64,000 bases of DNA from Flavobacteriales bacterium (GCA_947500875.1 CANMUN010000006.1:1-64000), one strand, 5' to 3'. Positions 34,537 through 44,619 are shown, counted from the stretch's first letter. The notes: a model not told the origin generated them from the sequence alone. Program-made: numbers and translations.

Positions 34537-37077
34537 ATGAAAATTAAGCTATTCTTTATTTTATCGCTTTTTTTTCTTGTTGGCGTTCGCGCTCAAAGTA
34601 CGTTCAGTGAATTGTCCGCCACCCCACGTCAGTATGAAATTGGTCCGATACGCATTGTAGGGGCAGACAATTTTGACCATCAGGCCATTAAGGCAGTAGC
34701 TGGATTGCGTCAAGGACAAATGATAACAATTCCCGGTGATCAAATCAGTAAGGCAATACGTAATCTATGGAAAGAAGAGCTGTTTTCAGACATTGGGATT
34801 GATCTCGATAAGGAGATTGAGGGGGTTGTTTACTTATCCATACGATTAACTCCTCGCCCGAAATTATCGAGGTTCAAGTTCAAGGGAGTTCCAAAGAGAG
34901 AAGCGGATAAATTGAAAGAGGAAATCGACTTGTTTGCGGGTAAAACGATAACGGAGAACATGATTTATCAAACCGACGCAAAAATCAGAGGATATTTTCG
35001 GGAAAAAGGATATTACTCCATCAAGGTCCAAATTCAAAGGGAAAAGGATACTATCATGAATAACTCTGAGGTGTTTTTGATTGATATTGACCGCGGGGTT
35101 AAGGTGGGCATTAAAACCATCAACATCGAAGGGGTTAGCAGTGTGCCAAAATGGAAGCTGTATTTGGCAATGAAGGATACCAAACGAAAATCCATACTTC
35201 GTTTATTCAAACGGTCAAAATATACCCTTTCCACCTATGAAAAGGACAAAAAAGCGATGTTGGAAAAATTTTATAAGGTTGGTTTAAGGGATGCCCGCAT
35301 TGTTCAGGATACGGTTTACTTTAAAGACCCGAAGAATTTAGTAATCCAATTATCTATAGACGAGGGAAATAAATACTATTTTGGCGACTTTGAATGGTTT
35401 GGCAACAGTAAATACCGCTCAACCTTTCTCGATTCAATTCTAGGGATTAAAAAAGGGGATATCTACAATAAAACGTTATTGGATAAGCGTTTAAACGGGG
35501 GAGAGGACGGACGAGATATTGCTTCATTGTATATGAATAAAGGGCATTTGTTCTTTCAAATATTTCCAGTTGAAACGGGTGTTTCTGGTAATTACATCAA
35601 TTATCAGTTTCGAATTTATGAGGGAAAAGAAGCGCGCTATGGTGAAATCGTTTTAAAAGGCAATACCAAAACTAACGACCAAGTTGTTTTTCGTGAAATC
35701 AGGACCAAGCCGGGAGATTTGTTCAATAAGGAGGACATCATGCGTACCCAAAGAGAACTTTCCCAACTAGGGTTCTTTAATGACCAAACGATGAAGGTCA
35801 ATCCAATGCCGAATCCTGAAAAGGGCACGGTAGACATTGAGTATATTGTGGAGGAAAAGTCTTCGGACCAAATTGAACTCTCGGGGGGATATGGTGGAGC
35901 TGGGCCGGGGGGAGCCGGAAGGGTGATAGGAACTTTGGGATTAACCTTCAACAATTTTTCAACCCGAAACATTTTCAAAAGATCTGCTTGGACACCCCTT
36001 CCAGGGGGCGATGGACAACGGCTTTCCATTCGAGCCCAGTCGAATGGGCGCTTTTATCAGGGGTATACCTTTTCTTTTACCGAACCTTGGTTAGGCGGTA
36101 AAAAACCCAATGCGCTTTCTTTTTGGATTAATAATACCTCTTTATCCTCCAACGGCCTGTTCCGAACGAATCCGGCCTACAACGGGATTTCAATTTCCGG
36201 CGTCGGGGTTGGATTGCAGCGAAGAAAGAAGTGGCCAGATGATTATTTCACCGCCTATTATGAATTGAGTTACCAGTATTATGATGTGGTTAACGACTTC
36301 CGTTTCCCCCTTTTTCCGAAGGGATATTCGAACGATATCGCTTTAAAATATGTCCTACAAAGGTCTTCTGTTAGTGCGCCCATTTACCCCCAAAGCGGTT
36401 CGAATTTTACGTTTACCGCAAAATCGACCTTACCGTATTCCTATTTTCAAAAGGACGTCGACTATTCACAAGCAAGCATTGCCGAGCGGTATTATTTTCT
36501 TGAGTATTTTAAATTTAAGTTCACAGGAGAGTGGTACACCCCTTTAAGTCCAAATAGAAAACTGGTACTAATGTCTCGTTTTGGATTTGGATATATTGGC
36601 GCGTTCAATGCTGCTCGAGGAATTACGCCCTTCGATCGGTTTACCATGGGCGGTAGCGGTTTAACAGGGGTCAATCAGTTAGGAGGCCGAGAAATCATAG
36701 CGCTTCGGGGTTACGAAGATCAGGCGGTTTCTTCCGGTGCGTCAGATCCAATAATCGCTAAATACACCTTGGAACTTAGGTACCCCATCTCATTAAATCC
36801 ACAGGCCACGTTTTTTGTAACCAGTTTTTTAGAGGCGGGAAATACGTATCCAACGTTCAAGAATTTTAATCCATTCAACGTTAAGCGAGCTGCAGGAGTT
36901 GGAATTCGAGTGTTTTTGCCGATGTTCGGAATGTTGGGATTGGATTATGGCCTTGGTTTCGATCGATTGGATTCGTGGGCTTCGGGGTATAATGGCCCTT
37001 CCGATGCGTCGATTCAAAAGAAAGGGTTTTATCCAAAATTAAGTTTCACGATTGGCATGAACCTTGGTGAGTTGTAG
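34537..37077 (+). CDS. bamA: Outer membrane protein assembly factor BamA
   Basis: 846 residues. Signal peptide about 1-19 (LFFILSLFFLVGVRAQ), five POTRA domains (about 25-430; for example IRIVGADNFDHQAI, LSRFKFKGVPKREADKLKEE, YYFGDFEWFGNSKYRSTFL, ARYGEIVLKGNTKTNDQVVF), then the 16-strand barrel (about 450-846) beginning after a Gly-rich GGYGGAGPGG and containing FTMGGSGLTG and LRGYEDQAVS, the V-R-G-F/Y loop-6 motif. It inserts beta-barrel proteins in the outer membrane. Flanked by uppS and two Skp-like chaperones, a classic Bacteroidetes arrangement. Confidence 0.97.
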   Translation: MKIKLFFILSLFFLVGVRAQSTFSELSATPRQYEIGPIRIVGADNFDHQAIKAVAGLRQGQMITIPGDQISKAIRNLWKEELFSDIGIDLDKEIEGVVYLSIRLTPRPKLSRFKFKGVPKREADKLKEEIDLFAGKTITENMIYQTDAKIRGYFREKGYYSIKVQIQREKDTIMNNSEVFLIDIDRGVKVGIKTINIEGVSSVPKWKLYLAMKDTKRKSILRLFKRSKYTLSTYEKDKKAMLEKFYKVGLRDARIVQDTVYFKDPKNLVIQLSIDEGNKYYFGDFEWFGNSKYRSTFLDSILGIKKGDIYNKTLLDKRLNGGEDGRDIASLYMNKGHLFFQIFPVETGVSGNYINYQFRIYEGKEARYGEIVLKGNTKTNDQVVFREIRTKPGDLFNKEDIMRTQRELSQLGFFNDQTMKVNPMPNPEKGTVDIEYIVEEKSSDQIELSGGYGGAGPGGAGRVIGTLGLTFNNFSTRNIFKRSAWTPLPGGDGQRLSIRAQSNGRFYQGYTFSFTEPWLGGKKPNALSFWINNTSLSSNGLFRTNPAYNGISISGVGVGLQRRKKWPDDYFTAYYELSYQYYDVVNDFRFPLFPKGYSNDIALKYVLQRSSVSAPIYPQSGSNFTFTAKSTLPYSYFQKDVDYSQASIAERYYFLEYFKFKFTGEWYTPLSPNRKLVLMSRFGFGYIGAFNAARGITPFDRFTMGGSGLTGVNQLGGREIIALRGYEDQAVSSGASDPIIAKYTLELRYPISLNPQATFFVTSFLEAGNTYPTFKNFNPFNVKRAAGVGIRVFLPMFGMLGLDYGLGFDRLDSWASGYNGPSDASIQKKGFYPKLSFTIGMNLGEL

Positions 37078-37117
37078 TAATTAAGAATATTGTTGTAAAT
37101 TCGCTTTCATCAATTCT

Positions 37118-37633
37118 ATGATTAAAGTATTTAGCCTTTTTCTTTTTCTTGGTATTTTTCAATGGGGTTTAGGTCAGTCTTTTGCCTTCATTGATTCCGA
37201 TTATATCTTATCCAGTATCCCGGAATACACGGAATCGAAAGAGAAATTGGATAAGCTCGCTGAAACGTGGACCAAAGAAATAGAAGATCGATTGAATGTG
37301 TTGAAAACGCAAAAAGACAACTTTAACAAAGAGGAAATATTGTTGCCTGCAGAGGAGAAAACCAAAAGAAAGTCTGAAATTGATAAATTGGAAAAGGAAA
37401 CGGTGGATTTGCAAACACAGCGTTTCGGGTTAAACGGAGATTATTTTCTCAAAAGGCAAGAACTCATCAAACCCATTCAAGATCGGATTTACACCGCTAT
37501 GAAAAAGGTTGCGAAAGCCGAGGGATATACTTTTGTTTTTGATAAGGCGAACCAAAGCACCTTGATTTACGGCGATAAAGACGCCGACATCAGCAACAGC
37601 GTTCTAGAAGAAATGGGTATAACTAAAGAATAA
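37118..37633 (+). CDS. OmpH/Skp-family periplasmic chaperone (first copy)
   Basis: 171 residues with signal peptide (VFSLFLFLGIFQWGLGQ), the OmpH start FAFIDSDYILSSIPEY, a long alpha-helical hairpin (about 35-130), and a C-terminal YTFVFDKANQSTLIYGDKDADISNSVLEEMG. Skp-like trimers hold unfolded outer membrane proteins for BamA. A second paralogue follows 3 bp later. Confidence 0.92.
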   Translation: MIKVFSLFLFLGIFQWGLGQSFAFIDSDYILSSIPEYTESKEKLDKLAETWTKEIEDRLNVLKTQKDNFNKEEILLPAEEKTKRKSEIDKLEKETVDLQTQRFGLNGDYFLKRQELIKPIQDRIYTAMKKVAKAEGYTFVFDKANQSTLIYGDKDADISNSVLEEMGITKE

Positions 37634-37636
37634 TAA

Positions 37637-38164
37637 ATGAACAACATGAAACGACTTTTCATCCTCCTGGTTTTAACATTAACTGGTTTTACAGCCTCCG
37701 CTCAAATGAAATTGGCCCACGTCAATTCACAGCGATTATTGGATTCCCTTCCCTCGTATATCAAAGCAGAAACAGACTTAAAGAAATTTCAAGACGACGG
37801 CGTCGCCGAGTTAGGGATATTGGAAAAGCAAATCAATGACGCTTATGTAAAATTAGACGGAATGAAGGACAACCTTACTCCAACCATGTTTAAAATTGAA
37901 CAAGAAAAAATCATGGGAATGGAACAGCGTTATCAGCAAACGCAATCTTTGTTGCAGCAGCAGCTGCAAACTTTAGCAAACGAATACAACCAACCCATCC
38001 TTGATCGATTGCAAAAAGCGGTTGAAATTGTAGCAGATCGCAAGAAAGTTAATTACGTATTGGATACCTCCAAACTGCTCTATTCCAAGGCCGGGATTGA
38101 TATTACCATGGAAGTTAAGGCGGAATTGTTGAGACTCGACGCGGAAGCGTTGAAAAAACCATAA
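37637..38164 (+). CDS. OmpH/Skp-family periplasmic chaperone (second copy)
   Basis: 175 residues from 37637, or from the ATG at 37646 (MKRLFILLVLTLTGFTASAQ), which is the better signal peptide. After KLAHVNSQRLLDSLPSY comes a helical hairpin rich in Gln and Leu (QQTQSLLQQQLQTLANEYN) and the conserved NYVLDTSKLLYSKAGIDITMEVKAEL. Paralogue of the preceding gene; two copies after bamA are usual in the phylum. Ends 10 bp before a terminator. Confidence 0.92.
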   Translation: MNNMKRLFILLVLTLTGFTASAQMKLAHVNSQRLLDSLPSYIKAETDLKKFQDDGVAELGILEKQINDAYVKLDGMKDNLTPTMFKIEQEKIMGMEQRYQQTQSLLQQQLQTLANEYNQPILDRLQKAVEIVADRKKVNYVLDTSKLLYSKAGIDITMEVKAELLRLDAEALKKP

Positions 38165-38173
38165 TTTAACAGC

Positions 38174-38193
38174 AAGGGCCTCGGCCCTTTTTT
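38174..38193 (+). terminator. Rho-independent terminator after the second ompH gene
   Basis: AAGGGC, CTCG loop, GCCCTT and a run of T. It separates the uppS-bamA-ompH cluster from murI, whose GTG start is 10 bp downstream. Confidence 0.85.
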
Positions 38194-38202
38194 ATTTTCG
38201 AT

Positions 38203-39030
38203 GTGTTGAAAGAAGGTAAAATAGGGGTATTTGATTCAGGTTTCGGTGGCCTTACGGTTCTTCGTTCAATGGTAGATCTGCTGCCGAATTACCCTTTTAT
38301 CTATTTCGGTGATAATGCTCGAGCACCCTATGGGAATAAATCGTTTGATTTAATCTACGAGTATACGCTTGAGGGGGTTAATTTTTTATTCGATAAAGGC
38401 TGCGAACTCGTTGTATTAGCCTGTAACACCGCTTCTGCAAAAGCACTACGAACCATCCAACAAAAGGACCTGCCAAGGATTGCCCCTTCAAAACGGGTAC
38501 TGGGTGTAATTCGTCCAAGCACCGAGGAAATCGCTTCGTTTACCCGCTCAGGGTTTGTTGGTATTCTAGGAACCGAAGGTACCGTTAAATCCGAATCTTA
38601 CCTACTGGAATTGGCCAAAATAAGCCCCAATTTACAAGTGTTTCAGCACGCATGTCCTCTATGGGTTCCGTTAATTGAAGAACGCCAATACGATACGGTG
38701 GCGGGAAAAATGATCATTGCATCAGACATTGACCTGCTTTTCAAGCAAAATAAGAACATTGATACGATTTTATTGGCATGTACCCATTACCCCATTATTA
38801 AATCAATCATTCATGAGGCAGTAGAACAAAGAGCGAGCATCATTGAGCAAGGACCATTGGTGGCATTAAAGTTGAAAGATTATTTAACACGTCACCCCGA
38901 AATGGCATCTCGCCTAGGCAATGAACAACCCGTCGAATTTTATACTACCGAAAGGGAAGATTATTTTAACCAACACGCCTCGGAAATTTATGGATCTATA
39001 ATTAAGTCCCAACAAATTCAATTATCTTAA
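38203..39030 (+). CDS. murI: Glutamate racemase
   Basis: 275 residues, starting with GTG at 38203 or TTG at 38206; the ATG at 38201 is out of frame and stops at once. MurI makes D-glutamate for peptidoglycan. The two catalytic cysteines are in VLACNTASAKAL and LLACTHYPII, and the substrate motifs FDSGFGGLTVL and YFGDNARAPYG are present. No promoter box is obvious between the terminator and the start, so it may be expressed by read-through. Confidence 0.95.
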   Translation: MLKEGKIGVFDSGFGGLTVLRSMVDLLPNYPFIYFGDNARAPYGNKSFDLIYEYTLEGVNFLFDKGCELVVLACNTASAKALRTIQQKDLPRIAPSKRVLGVIRPSTEEIASFTRSGFVGILGTEGTVKSESYLLELAKISPNLQVFQHACPLWVPLIEERQYDTVAGKMIIASDIDLLFKQNKNIDTILLACTHYPIIKSIIHEAVEQRASIIEQGPLVALKLKDYLTRHPEMASRLGNEQPVEFYTTEREDYFNQHASEIYGSIIKSQQIQLS

Positions 39031-39048
39031 ATCTCAATCATTCAGGAA

Positions 39049-40017
39049 ATGGAAATAACAAAAGAATTGGAAGACCGCCTTCGGTTATTAAATGCAAAAT
39101 ACGAGGCAATAGGACAGGATTTAATCTCTTACCTCGACGGATTATTGTATTCTGAGGTAACCACTTATTGGGACTATATTCAGCTTGACACCTTGTTAAG
39201 CCTTCAAAAACCGAAAACCAGCTTTCCCGATGAGGTGGTTTTTATCGGGTATCATCAAATTACGGAACTGTATTTTAAGTTGGCCATCCAAGAATTGGTG
39301 TGTTTAGGAAAAGAAACGGAACCCACCAAGTCGTCTTTTTTAATGAGATTGAATCGTGTAAACCGTTATTTCGATGCGTTGATTCGAAGTTTTAGCATAA
39401 TGGTAGAGGGGATGGACCAAAAAGAGTTCTTGCGTTTTAGAATGGCCCTTTTACCGGCAAGTGGTTTTCAATCCGTTCAGTATCGACAGATTGAACTGCA
39501 TAGCACCGATTTAATTCATTTAGTGACCTCCTCCAAACGGGATGAATTCACAGAAGATGACGCCCCAGAGAAAATGTACCCATTCATCTATTGGAAGTAC
39601 GGAGCTACGGAACAACTAACCGGAAAAAAGACGCTGACGTTAACCCAATTTGAGGTGCGTTATGACGAGGAATTATTGGAACTTTCAGAAAAATGCAGTA
39701 ACACGAACCTTTGGCAAATTTACAAAAGACTCTCCCCAGAAGATCAAAACGACCCGAAAGTCATAGAGGCTTTAAAAACAAACGATTTAAATGTCAATGT
39801 ATATTGGCCTTTGGCACATTATAAATCAGCGGTACGCTATTTGTCAAAAAGCGGCGAAGACATAGCTGCTACCGGTGGTACGAATTGGCAGAAATACCTG
39901 CCTCCTAAATTCCAAAAACGGATTTTTTATCCGGCATTGTGGAGCGCTGAAGAAATTGCTTCTTGGGGAAAAGGTTGGGTTGAAGAGCAAATCAGAAGCC
40001 TGCTTAAAGGGCTTTAA
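39049..40017 (+). CDS. kynA: Tryptophan 2,3-dioxygenase
   Basis: 322-residue heme dioxygenase that opens the indole ring of tryptophan to give N-formylkynurenine. Motifs: SYLDGLLYSEVTTYWDYIQLDTLLSLQ, YHQITELYFKLAIQEL (with the heme-site His region), LLPASGFQSVQYRQIEL (split in this note), and the C-terminal ATGGTNWQKYLPP, corresponding to the substrate-binding G-T-G/N-G-S/T loop. No other kynurenine-pathway gene is adjacent. The end overlaps the convergent peptide-binding gene by 14 bp. Confidence 0.92.
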   Translation: MEITKELEDRLRLLNAKYEAIGQDLISYLDGLLYSEVTTYWDYIQLDTLLSLQKPKTSFPDEVVFIGYHQITELYFKLAIQELVCLGKETEPTKSSFLMRLNRVNRYFDALIRSFSIMVEGMDQKEFLRFRMALLPASGFQSVQYRQIELHSTDLIHLVTSSKRDEFTEDDAPEKMYPFIYWKYGATEQLTGKKTLTLTQFEVRYDEELLELSEKCSNTNLWQIYKRLSPEDQNDPKVIEALKTNDLNVNVYWPLAHYKSAVRYLSKSGEDIAATGGTNWQKYLPPKFQKRIFYPALWSAEEIASWGKGWVEEQIRSLLKGL

Positions 40018-41683
40018 TGTATGCGGATCTAAGGTCAATAGTGCCAATAGGCGATATAATGGCACCTCTTGCCCTGAGGTTTTGAATGATGATGTAATCT
40101 TCGTAAAGAAGGGGTAACACCCAATTTTCTTCATTTAATATTACATCGCAATTGGTAAAGTAGTTGTTTTGTTTTGAAGTGGTTTTTTCCTGAATGGCCA
40201 AGGTGTAGTTGACGTCATAAATCGACGAATTAATTTTAGGCAATAAGGTGTTTTGTTCCTGGTTTATCGGGTTTTTACTAAAAAACAAGCCAAAATACGC
40301 ATCCGCATCCGCATAATCCGGATTCAATCCCAGCTTCCAAATATCCGCCTTGCCATTTTTGATTGCGCTTAGCCTTCCTTCTTGATCCACCCAATGCAAT
40401 TCCACACGGATGTTGAGGGTGTTTTTAAGTTGATTAACGACATACTTGCAATATTTTTGAACTTGTTCTATGTCCTTCCCAACGGAATAAAAAGATAGCG
40501 TTGGAAAAGGATTGTGCATTCCGAACCCTGCTTCTGCCATTAGTTTTTTACCCAGTGCAACATCAATCGAGGTTTTGGGGATCATGGAATTGTCGTAGTA
40601 GAAGGATGGAGGGGCAATTCCTTGATTGGCGGCTATTCCATCGCCGTTCAACAACTCGTTAGCCATATAGTTTCGGTCGATAACTAAATCAATCGCTTTG
40701 CGGACCCTTGAATCCACAAAACACGCGTTCCTTTGGTTTAACACGATTAAAGAGACCCTGCTCCCGGGAACCACATGTACCTTGTGAGCAAAAGGGAGGT
40801 CTTTTTTTTGGTTATTCAGCGGAGTGAAAATGCCGTTGATTTTCTCGGTAGGCAATTCGAAAAGAAAATCGATTTGTTGGCGCTGAAAGGCTAAAATTTC
40901 CTCTTGAGTATTGGAATAGACTTTGTATCTGATTTCGTCGAGGTATGGTAAGGAGTTTCCGTAGGAATCTTTTTTCCAGTATTTGGGGTTGTACGTAAGC
41001 ACGATTTCGTTGAGCGATGAAGACTTTAATGAGAAAGGACCTGTACCAATGGGGTGAAAGCGTATGTCATCCTTGTAGTAGGTTAAAGCTTGTTTAGAAA
41101 AAACGGCATATTTCGAGCTGCTAAGTAACTTAGGGAAATTATAATTTGGTAAGTTTAGGGAAATTTCGATGCAATAAGGGTTGATTATTTTTATACCGCT
41201 AACCGTTTTTGTTTTTCCAATAAAATAATCCTCGGACCCTTTAATTTTTCCGATCAGACCGTTACTTGATTGATTTAAAAAAGAGGAAGCACAGGCCAAT
41301 TCAAGGGTTGTTTTTACGTCTTCTGCCGTCATCTCGTTGGACGCAGAACCAAAACAAGGGTCCGTAAAGAAGGTCACGCCTTTTCTTAAATAAATCAAAA
41401 GTACGCGGTTGTTTTTCCATTCATATCGTTCCGCTAAGCGTGGAATTGCGTTATTGCTGGAATCATTTAAATCAAAAAGCGGCTCAAAAACATTGCACAG
41501 CATTCTATGCGAATATATGTCGTCGTTGTATAAAGGAAAGAAGGTCTTTATCGGTGATGGAAGCGACAAACTTAAGGTGTCTCCATACCTAACATTCCCT
41601 CCTAGCGATTTTCGAGTACCCCGATGGGTACACGCAACCAGGGTTAATAAGGCAATCCAAAAAGCGAATTTTAATCCGGTCAT
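40004..41683 (-). CDS. Peptide/nickel-type ABC substrate-binding lipoprotein (SBP_bac_5)
   Basis: 559 residues with a lipoprotein signal (LKFAFWIALLTLVAC). The body is a family 5 solute-binding protein: LFDLNDSSNNAIPRLAERYEW, FHPIGTGPFSLKSSS, VRKAIDLVIDRNYMANELLNGDGIAANQGIAPP (split motifs), and a C-terminal VVNQLKNTLNIRVEL. No permease or ATPase gene is nearby, so it is an orphan binding protein; oligopeptide is the family default, ligand unknown. The start overlaps the FG-GAP protein stop as ATGA. Confidence 0.85.
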   Translation of the reverse strand: MTGLKFAFWIALLTLVACTHRGTRKSLGGNVRYGDTLSLSLPSPIKTFFPLYNDDIYSHRMLCNVFEPLFDLNDSSNNAIPRLAERYEWKNNRVLLIYLRKGVTFFTDPCFGSASNEMTAEDVKTTLELACASSFLNQSSNGLIGKIKGSEDYFIGKTKTVSGIKIINPYCIEISLNLPNYNFPKLLSSSKYAVFSKQALTYYKDDIRFHPIGTGPFSLKSSSLNEIVLTYNPKYWKKDSYGNSLPYLDEIRYKVYSNTQEEILAFQRQQIDFLFELPTEKINGIFTPLNNQKKDLPFAHKVHVVPGSRVSLIVLNQRNACFVDSRVRKAIDLVIDRNYMANELLNGDGIAANQGIAPPSFYYDNSMIPKTSIDVALGKKLMAEAGFGMHNPFPTLSFYSVGKDIEQVQKYCKYVVNQLKNTLNIRVELHWVDQEGRLSAIKNGKADIWKLGLNPDYADADAYFGLFFSKNPINQEQNTLLPKINSSIYDVNYTLAIQEKTTSKQNNYFTNCDVILNEENWVLPLLYEDYIIIQNLRARGAIISPIGTIDLRSAYIKAL

Positions 41684-44514
41684 TCGTGCTCCGAAAGCTT
41701 AATTATTTTTTCAGTGAAAGACCATCCTTGTTTGGAAAAGTGCAGATAGTATACGCCTTCGCTAAGGCCTTGCACCGATATTTGACTCGCCGTATTGCCT
41801 TGGTTGATTTTTGAGCCTTGAACATCGAAAAGAGTCCAAGCATCAATGTTTTCCGAGAAATTGAGCGCATCCACCGTTGGATTAGGATAGACCTGGACCT
41901 GAAGGATATTTGTTGGAATCATCCCCAAAATTCCTATAAAAACGCTATCCGTAATTACACAATTATTTGCATCGGTTACGGTTACGGTATACCAATCTTT
42001 CGTTAAGTATACGGCAGTAGCGTTCGTTTGCTGGCTGGGGTCATTCCATGTATAAGAATATGGCTGAGTTCCCCCGAACACATTGGCGGTTGCCGTACCA
42101 TCAAGAGCGCTTAAGGTACTTTCCGGCGTTGAAGTGATGGTTATGGATAGGGCAGCCGGGGAATTAATCGTTTGAACATAGATTTGAGAGACACAATTGT
42201 TGGAATCGATAATGCTAATGGGATAGGTTCCCGCTCCTAAGGAGTCGATGGGATTCGTGACTGTTAGGCCGTTTGATTGGTAGGTATAGGCTCCAACTCC
42301 TCCGGCTGCCAAGATTTGGATAGAACCATTGTTTGCATCGAAACAGGTTTCATGGGCAACAGCAAAAGTTGCGGTAATGCTATCCGGCTGATTTACGGTG
42401 AATTGCAAGGTGTCGTAACAGGGCCTTGAATCGCTGGCATACAGGGTATAGGTTCCCGCAGATAATGAAGGTAAAACGGGAGTTGCATTTCCATTACTCC
42501 AAGTATAAGTTAATCCAGAAGCTCCACCAGGGGTTACTTGAATAGAACCGTCGTTGAGACCATTGCAACTAACATCCGTAATTTGACTGCCTCCAACAAC
42601 AGGCGATGCATAAGGAATGAAGACAGAGTCTACCACGATGCATCCATCCGGATGGGTAATGGTTATGGTTGCCCAACCTTCTCCTAGGGTGTAGTTGGGC
42701 TTTGTGGTAATTCCATTTTCCCAAAGAAAAACGCAGGTGCTGAACATGCACGGACAACCAGAGCTGTTCACTACCGCCTGACCATTGGTATCTCCGGGAC
42801 AGGTTGGCGAAACAATTCCACCGAAGGTGATAACATACGGATCCACCAAGGTTGTTGTGTAAATTTCAAAACAATTGGCGTTGTCCGTAACTTGCAGCGT
42901 ATAGGTGCCAGCAGGAACATTGCTTAATTGAGCAGCGGTACTGCCGTTCGACCAAACGTAAGTGTAGGGAGGGGTGCCAAGATTGACGGTTGGAATAATC
43001 GAACCCGTCGCTGTACCATTACACGTAGGTTGTGTGACATTGACGCTTGAAATTAGACTTCCGGGCCCACAATTCGTGGTGGTGTTAAAGTACTCGCCGG
43101 TATTGATGGTTCCTAAATAACTTCCCCAAGCTATTCCTGGGTTGGGAAAGGACGTGTTGTTTAATTCTAATTTTCGAGCATAGACGCCTTTCCATCCGGT
43201 TGGATTCAGGCTATCTTTTTTCACCAAATAGACAAGGTCAACATTTGCGTCGCCGTCGATGTTTGCAAACAAGGGCGTCGACCCTAAGTTCACCCCGGCA
43301 ACGGTAGGCGTAAGTGTTTGGATCGTTTGAGAGACAAAATCAAAGGACTGCAATCGATGTTTCCAGTATCCGTTCTCGAAATAATTAACGGAAAGTACAG
43401 CTTCATCCCTTCCGTCGTTGTTGAGATCAATGGCATTGCCGGAGGCGAATTGTAGGCTACCAATGCTGTCTTTAAACACCACTTGGCCGGATGAGCCATC
43501 GAGCATCACCTGGTAGTAGTCGGTATATCCCGAGCTTGTTCCTTTCGCCAAGCTTAAAAAGACATCCGGCGAAAGGTTTCCGGTAAAATTTCCAATAACG
43601 GGTTGCGCGCTAGACTCGGTATTAGGTAGGTCATAGCTCCACTGAACACTTAGATCGCCTCCTTTTATTTTGTGGACCGCTCCGCTGTAGGATTGGACGT
43701 ACATAAAAGCCTCTCCGATGGCCGTTTTGTAAAAAGATGCCGGCGCGATGAATCCAAAGTTGGCATCAGATACAATAGGAATTGAGGGAGCCAGGGTGTT
43801 GTTCAATAAACTCATCAACGGACAGATCCAAAAACTGCCGCCTAAAGTTTCTCCTCCGGTACCGTATAGGACATGTTTCGTGCCGGTTCCGTTCAGGTCT
43901 ACCACAATCGGAGAACAGTAGGTTTCTGCGCTATCGGGCACCACGGCTTTTGCAATTAAGTTCCCGTTAACGGTGTTAACCACCATTAAATGCCCCGGCG
44001 GCCTGTTGGTTTCCCAAACGGGTGCGGCGTGATCGCCTCCGTTGGCGACTATCAGATCAGGTACACCATCTCCGCTGACATCATCAATCCATTGCGGATT
44101 GTAAAAATTATAGAGGCCGCTGTCTCCAGGATTCACGTTGTAGGGAAAATAATCCCAGATTAAACTTCCGTTTTGTCCGTTGATAGCTAACAGCTGAGCC
44201 TGGCGACCCACCATGAATACGTCTTTTATGCCATCGTTGGTGATATCCAAGAACAAGGCGCTACCAAACACTTCGTTTCGTGCTGGACGTTTCCAGAGGA
44301 GGGTACCGTCATGGCCATTGACGGCCATAATTCCATTGTTGCTGTAAACGCCATCCGTTCCACCCCCAAAAACAATGTCCTTGACCCCGTCATTGTTCAA
44401 ATCGCAGGCCCTTGGCGAAGACAGGGTAGGAATCGAATCAATAAAAAACTGCCAGTTTTGGGCAGATAACATTCCGCAAATTCCTAAAGAAAAGGTGAGT
44501 AATATGGTTTTCAT
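41680..44514 (-). CDS. FG-GAP / SprB-repeat surface protein with T9SS type A sorting domain
   Basis: 944 residues. Signal peptide 1-18 (ending LSAQ). An N-terminal beta-propeller (about 20-475) with calcium-binding-like D-x-N-x-D-G repeats (DLNNDGVKDIVFGGG, DITNDGIKDVFMVG, DVSGDGVPDLIVANGG, DLNNDGRDEAVLSV). Then about five SprB-like modules (about 490-840; T-x-P-T-C-N-G-x-x-x-G-S-I, Y-x-W-S-N-G, AGTYTLQVTD). A type A T9SS domain ends the protein (about 865-944, VQVYPNPTVDALNFSE). The combination suits a large surface protein; SprB modules occur in gliding adhesins. Function otherwise unknown. A TACCTTTA box lies about 25 nt upstream. Confidence 0.9.
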   Translation of the reverse strand: MKTILLTFSLGICGMLSAQNWQFFIDSIPTLSSPRACDLNNDGVKDIVFGGGTDGVYSNNGIMAVNGHDGTLLWKRPARNEVFGSALFLDITNDGIKDVFMVGRQAQLLAINGQNGSLIWDYFPYNVNPGDSGLYNFYNPQWIDDVSGDGVPDLIVANGGDHAAPVWETNRPPGHLMVVNTVNGNLIAKAVVPDSAETYCSPIVVDLNGTGTKHVLYGTGGETLGGSFWICPLMSLLNNTLAPSIPIVSDANFGFIAPASFYKTAIGEAFMYVQSYSGAVHKIKGGDLSVQWSYDLPNTESSAQPVIGNFTGNLSPDVFLSLAKGTSSGYTDYYQVMLDGSSGQVVFKDSIGSLQFASGNAIDLNNDGRDEAVLSVNYFENGYWKHRLQSFDFVSQTIQTLTPTVAGVNLGSTPLFANIDGDANVDLVYLVKKDSLNPTGWKGVYARKLELNNTSFPNPGIAWGSYLGTINTGEYFNTTTNCGPGSLISSVNVTQPTCNGTATGSIIPTVNLGTPPYTYVWSNGSTAAQLSNVPAGTYTLQVTDNANCFEIYTTTLVDPYVITFGGIVSPTCPGDTNGQAVVNSSGCPCMFSTCVFLWENGITTKPNYTLGEGWATITITHPDGCIVVDSVFIPYASPVVGGSQITDVSCNGLNDGSIQVTPGGASGLTYTWSNGNATPVLPSLSAGTYTLYASDSRPCYDTLQFTVNQPDSITATFAVAHETCFDANNGSIQILAAGGVGAYTYQSNGLTVTNPIDSLGAGTYPISIIDSNNCVSQIYVQTINSPAALSITITSTPESTLSALDGTATANVFGGTQPYSYTWNDPSQQTNATAVYLTKDWYTVTVTDANNCVITDSVFIGILGMIPTNILQVQVYPNPTVDALNFSENIDAWTLFDVQGSKINQGNTASQISVQGLSEGVYYLHFSKQGWSFTEKIIKLSEHE

Positions 44515-44601
44515 TTTAATTGGCCTGTTGTTCAGTCTATAAAGGTAAATAATAAAGGTTAACTATAAAAGATGTCTTTTTGCAGACGTACAATTAAGTA
44601 T

Positions 44602-44609
44602 TATCTTTG
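44602..44609 (+). promoter_or_regulatory. -7 box TATCTTTG for the tRNA-Arg locus
   Basis: Perfect TAnnTTTG, 10 nt before the first 56-bp repeat and 122 nt before the tRNA. The primary transcript would then include both repeats. Confidence 0.55.
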
Positions 44610-44619
44610 CCTTCAATTT

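Noticed and set aside
35637-36029. 130-codon frame antisense to bamA
   Set aside because: Falls in the POTRA/barrel junction of bamA; Pro/Ser-rich antisense translation of Gly-rich sequence.
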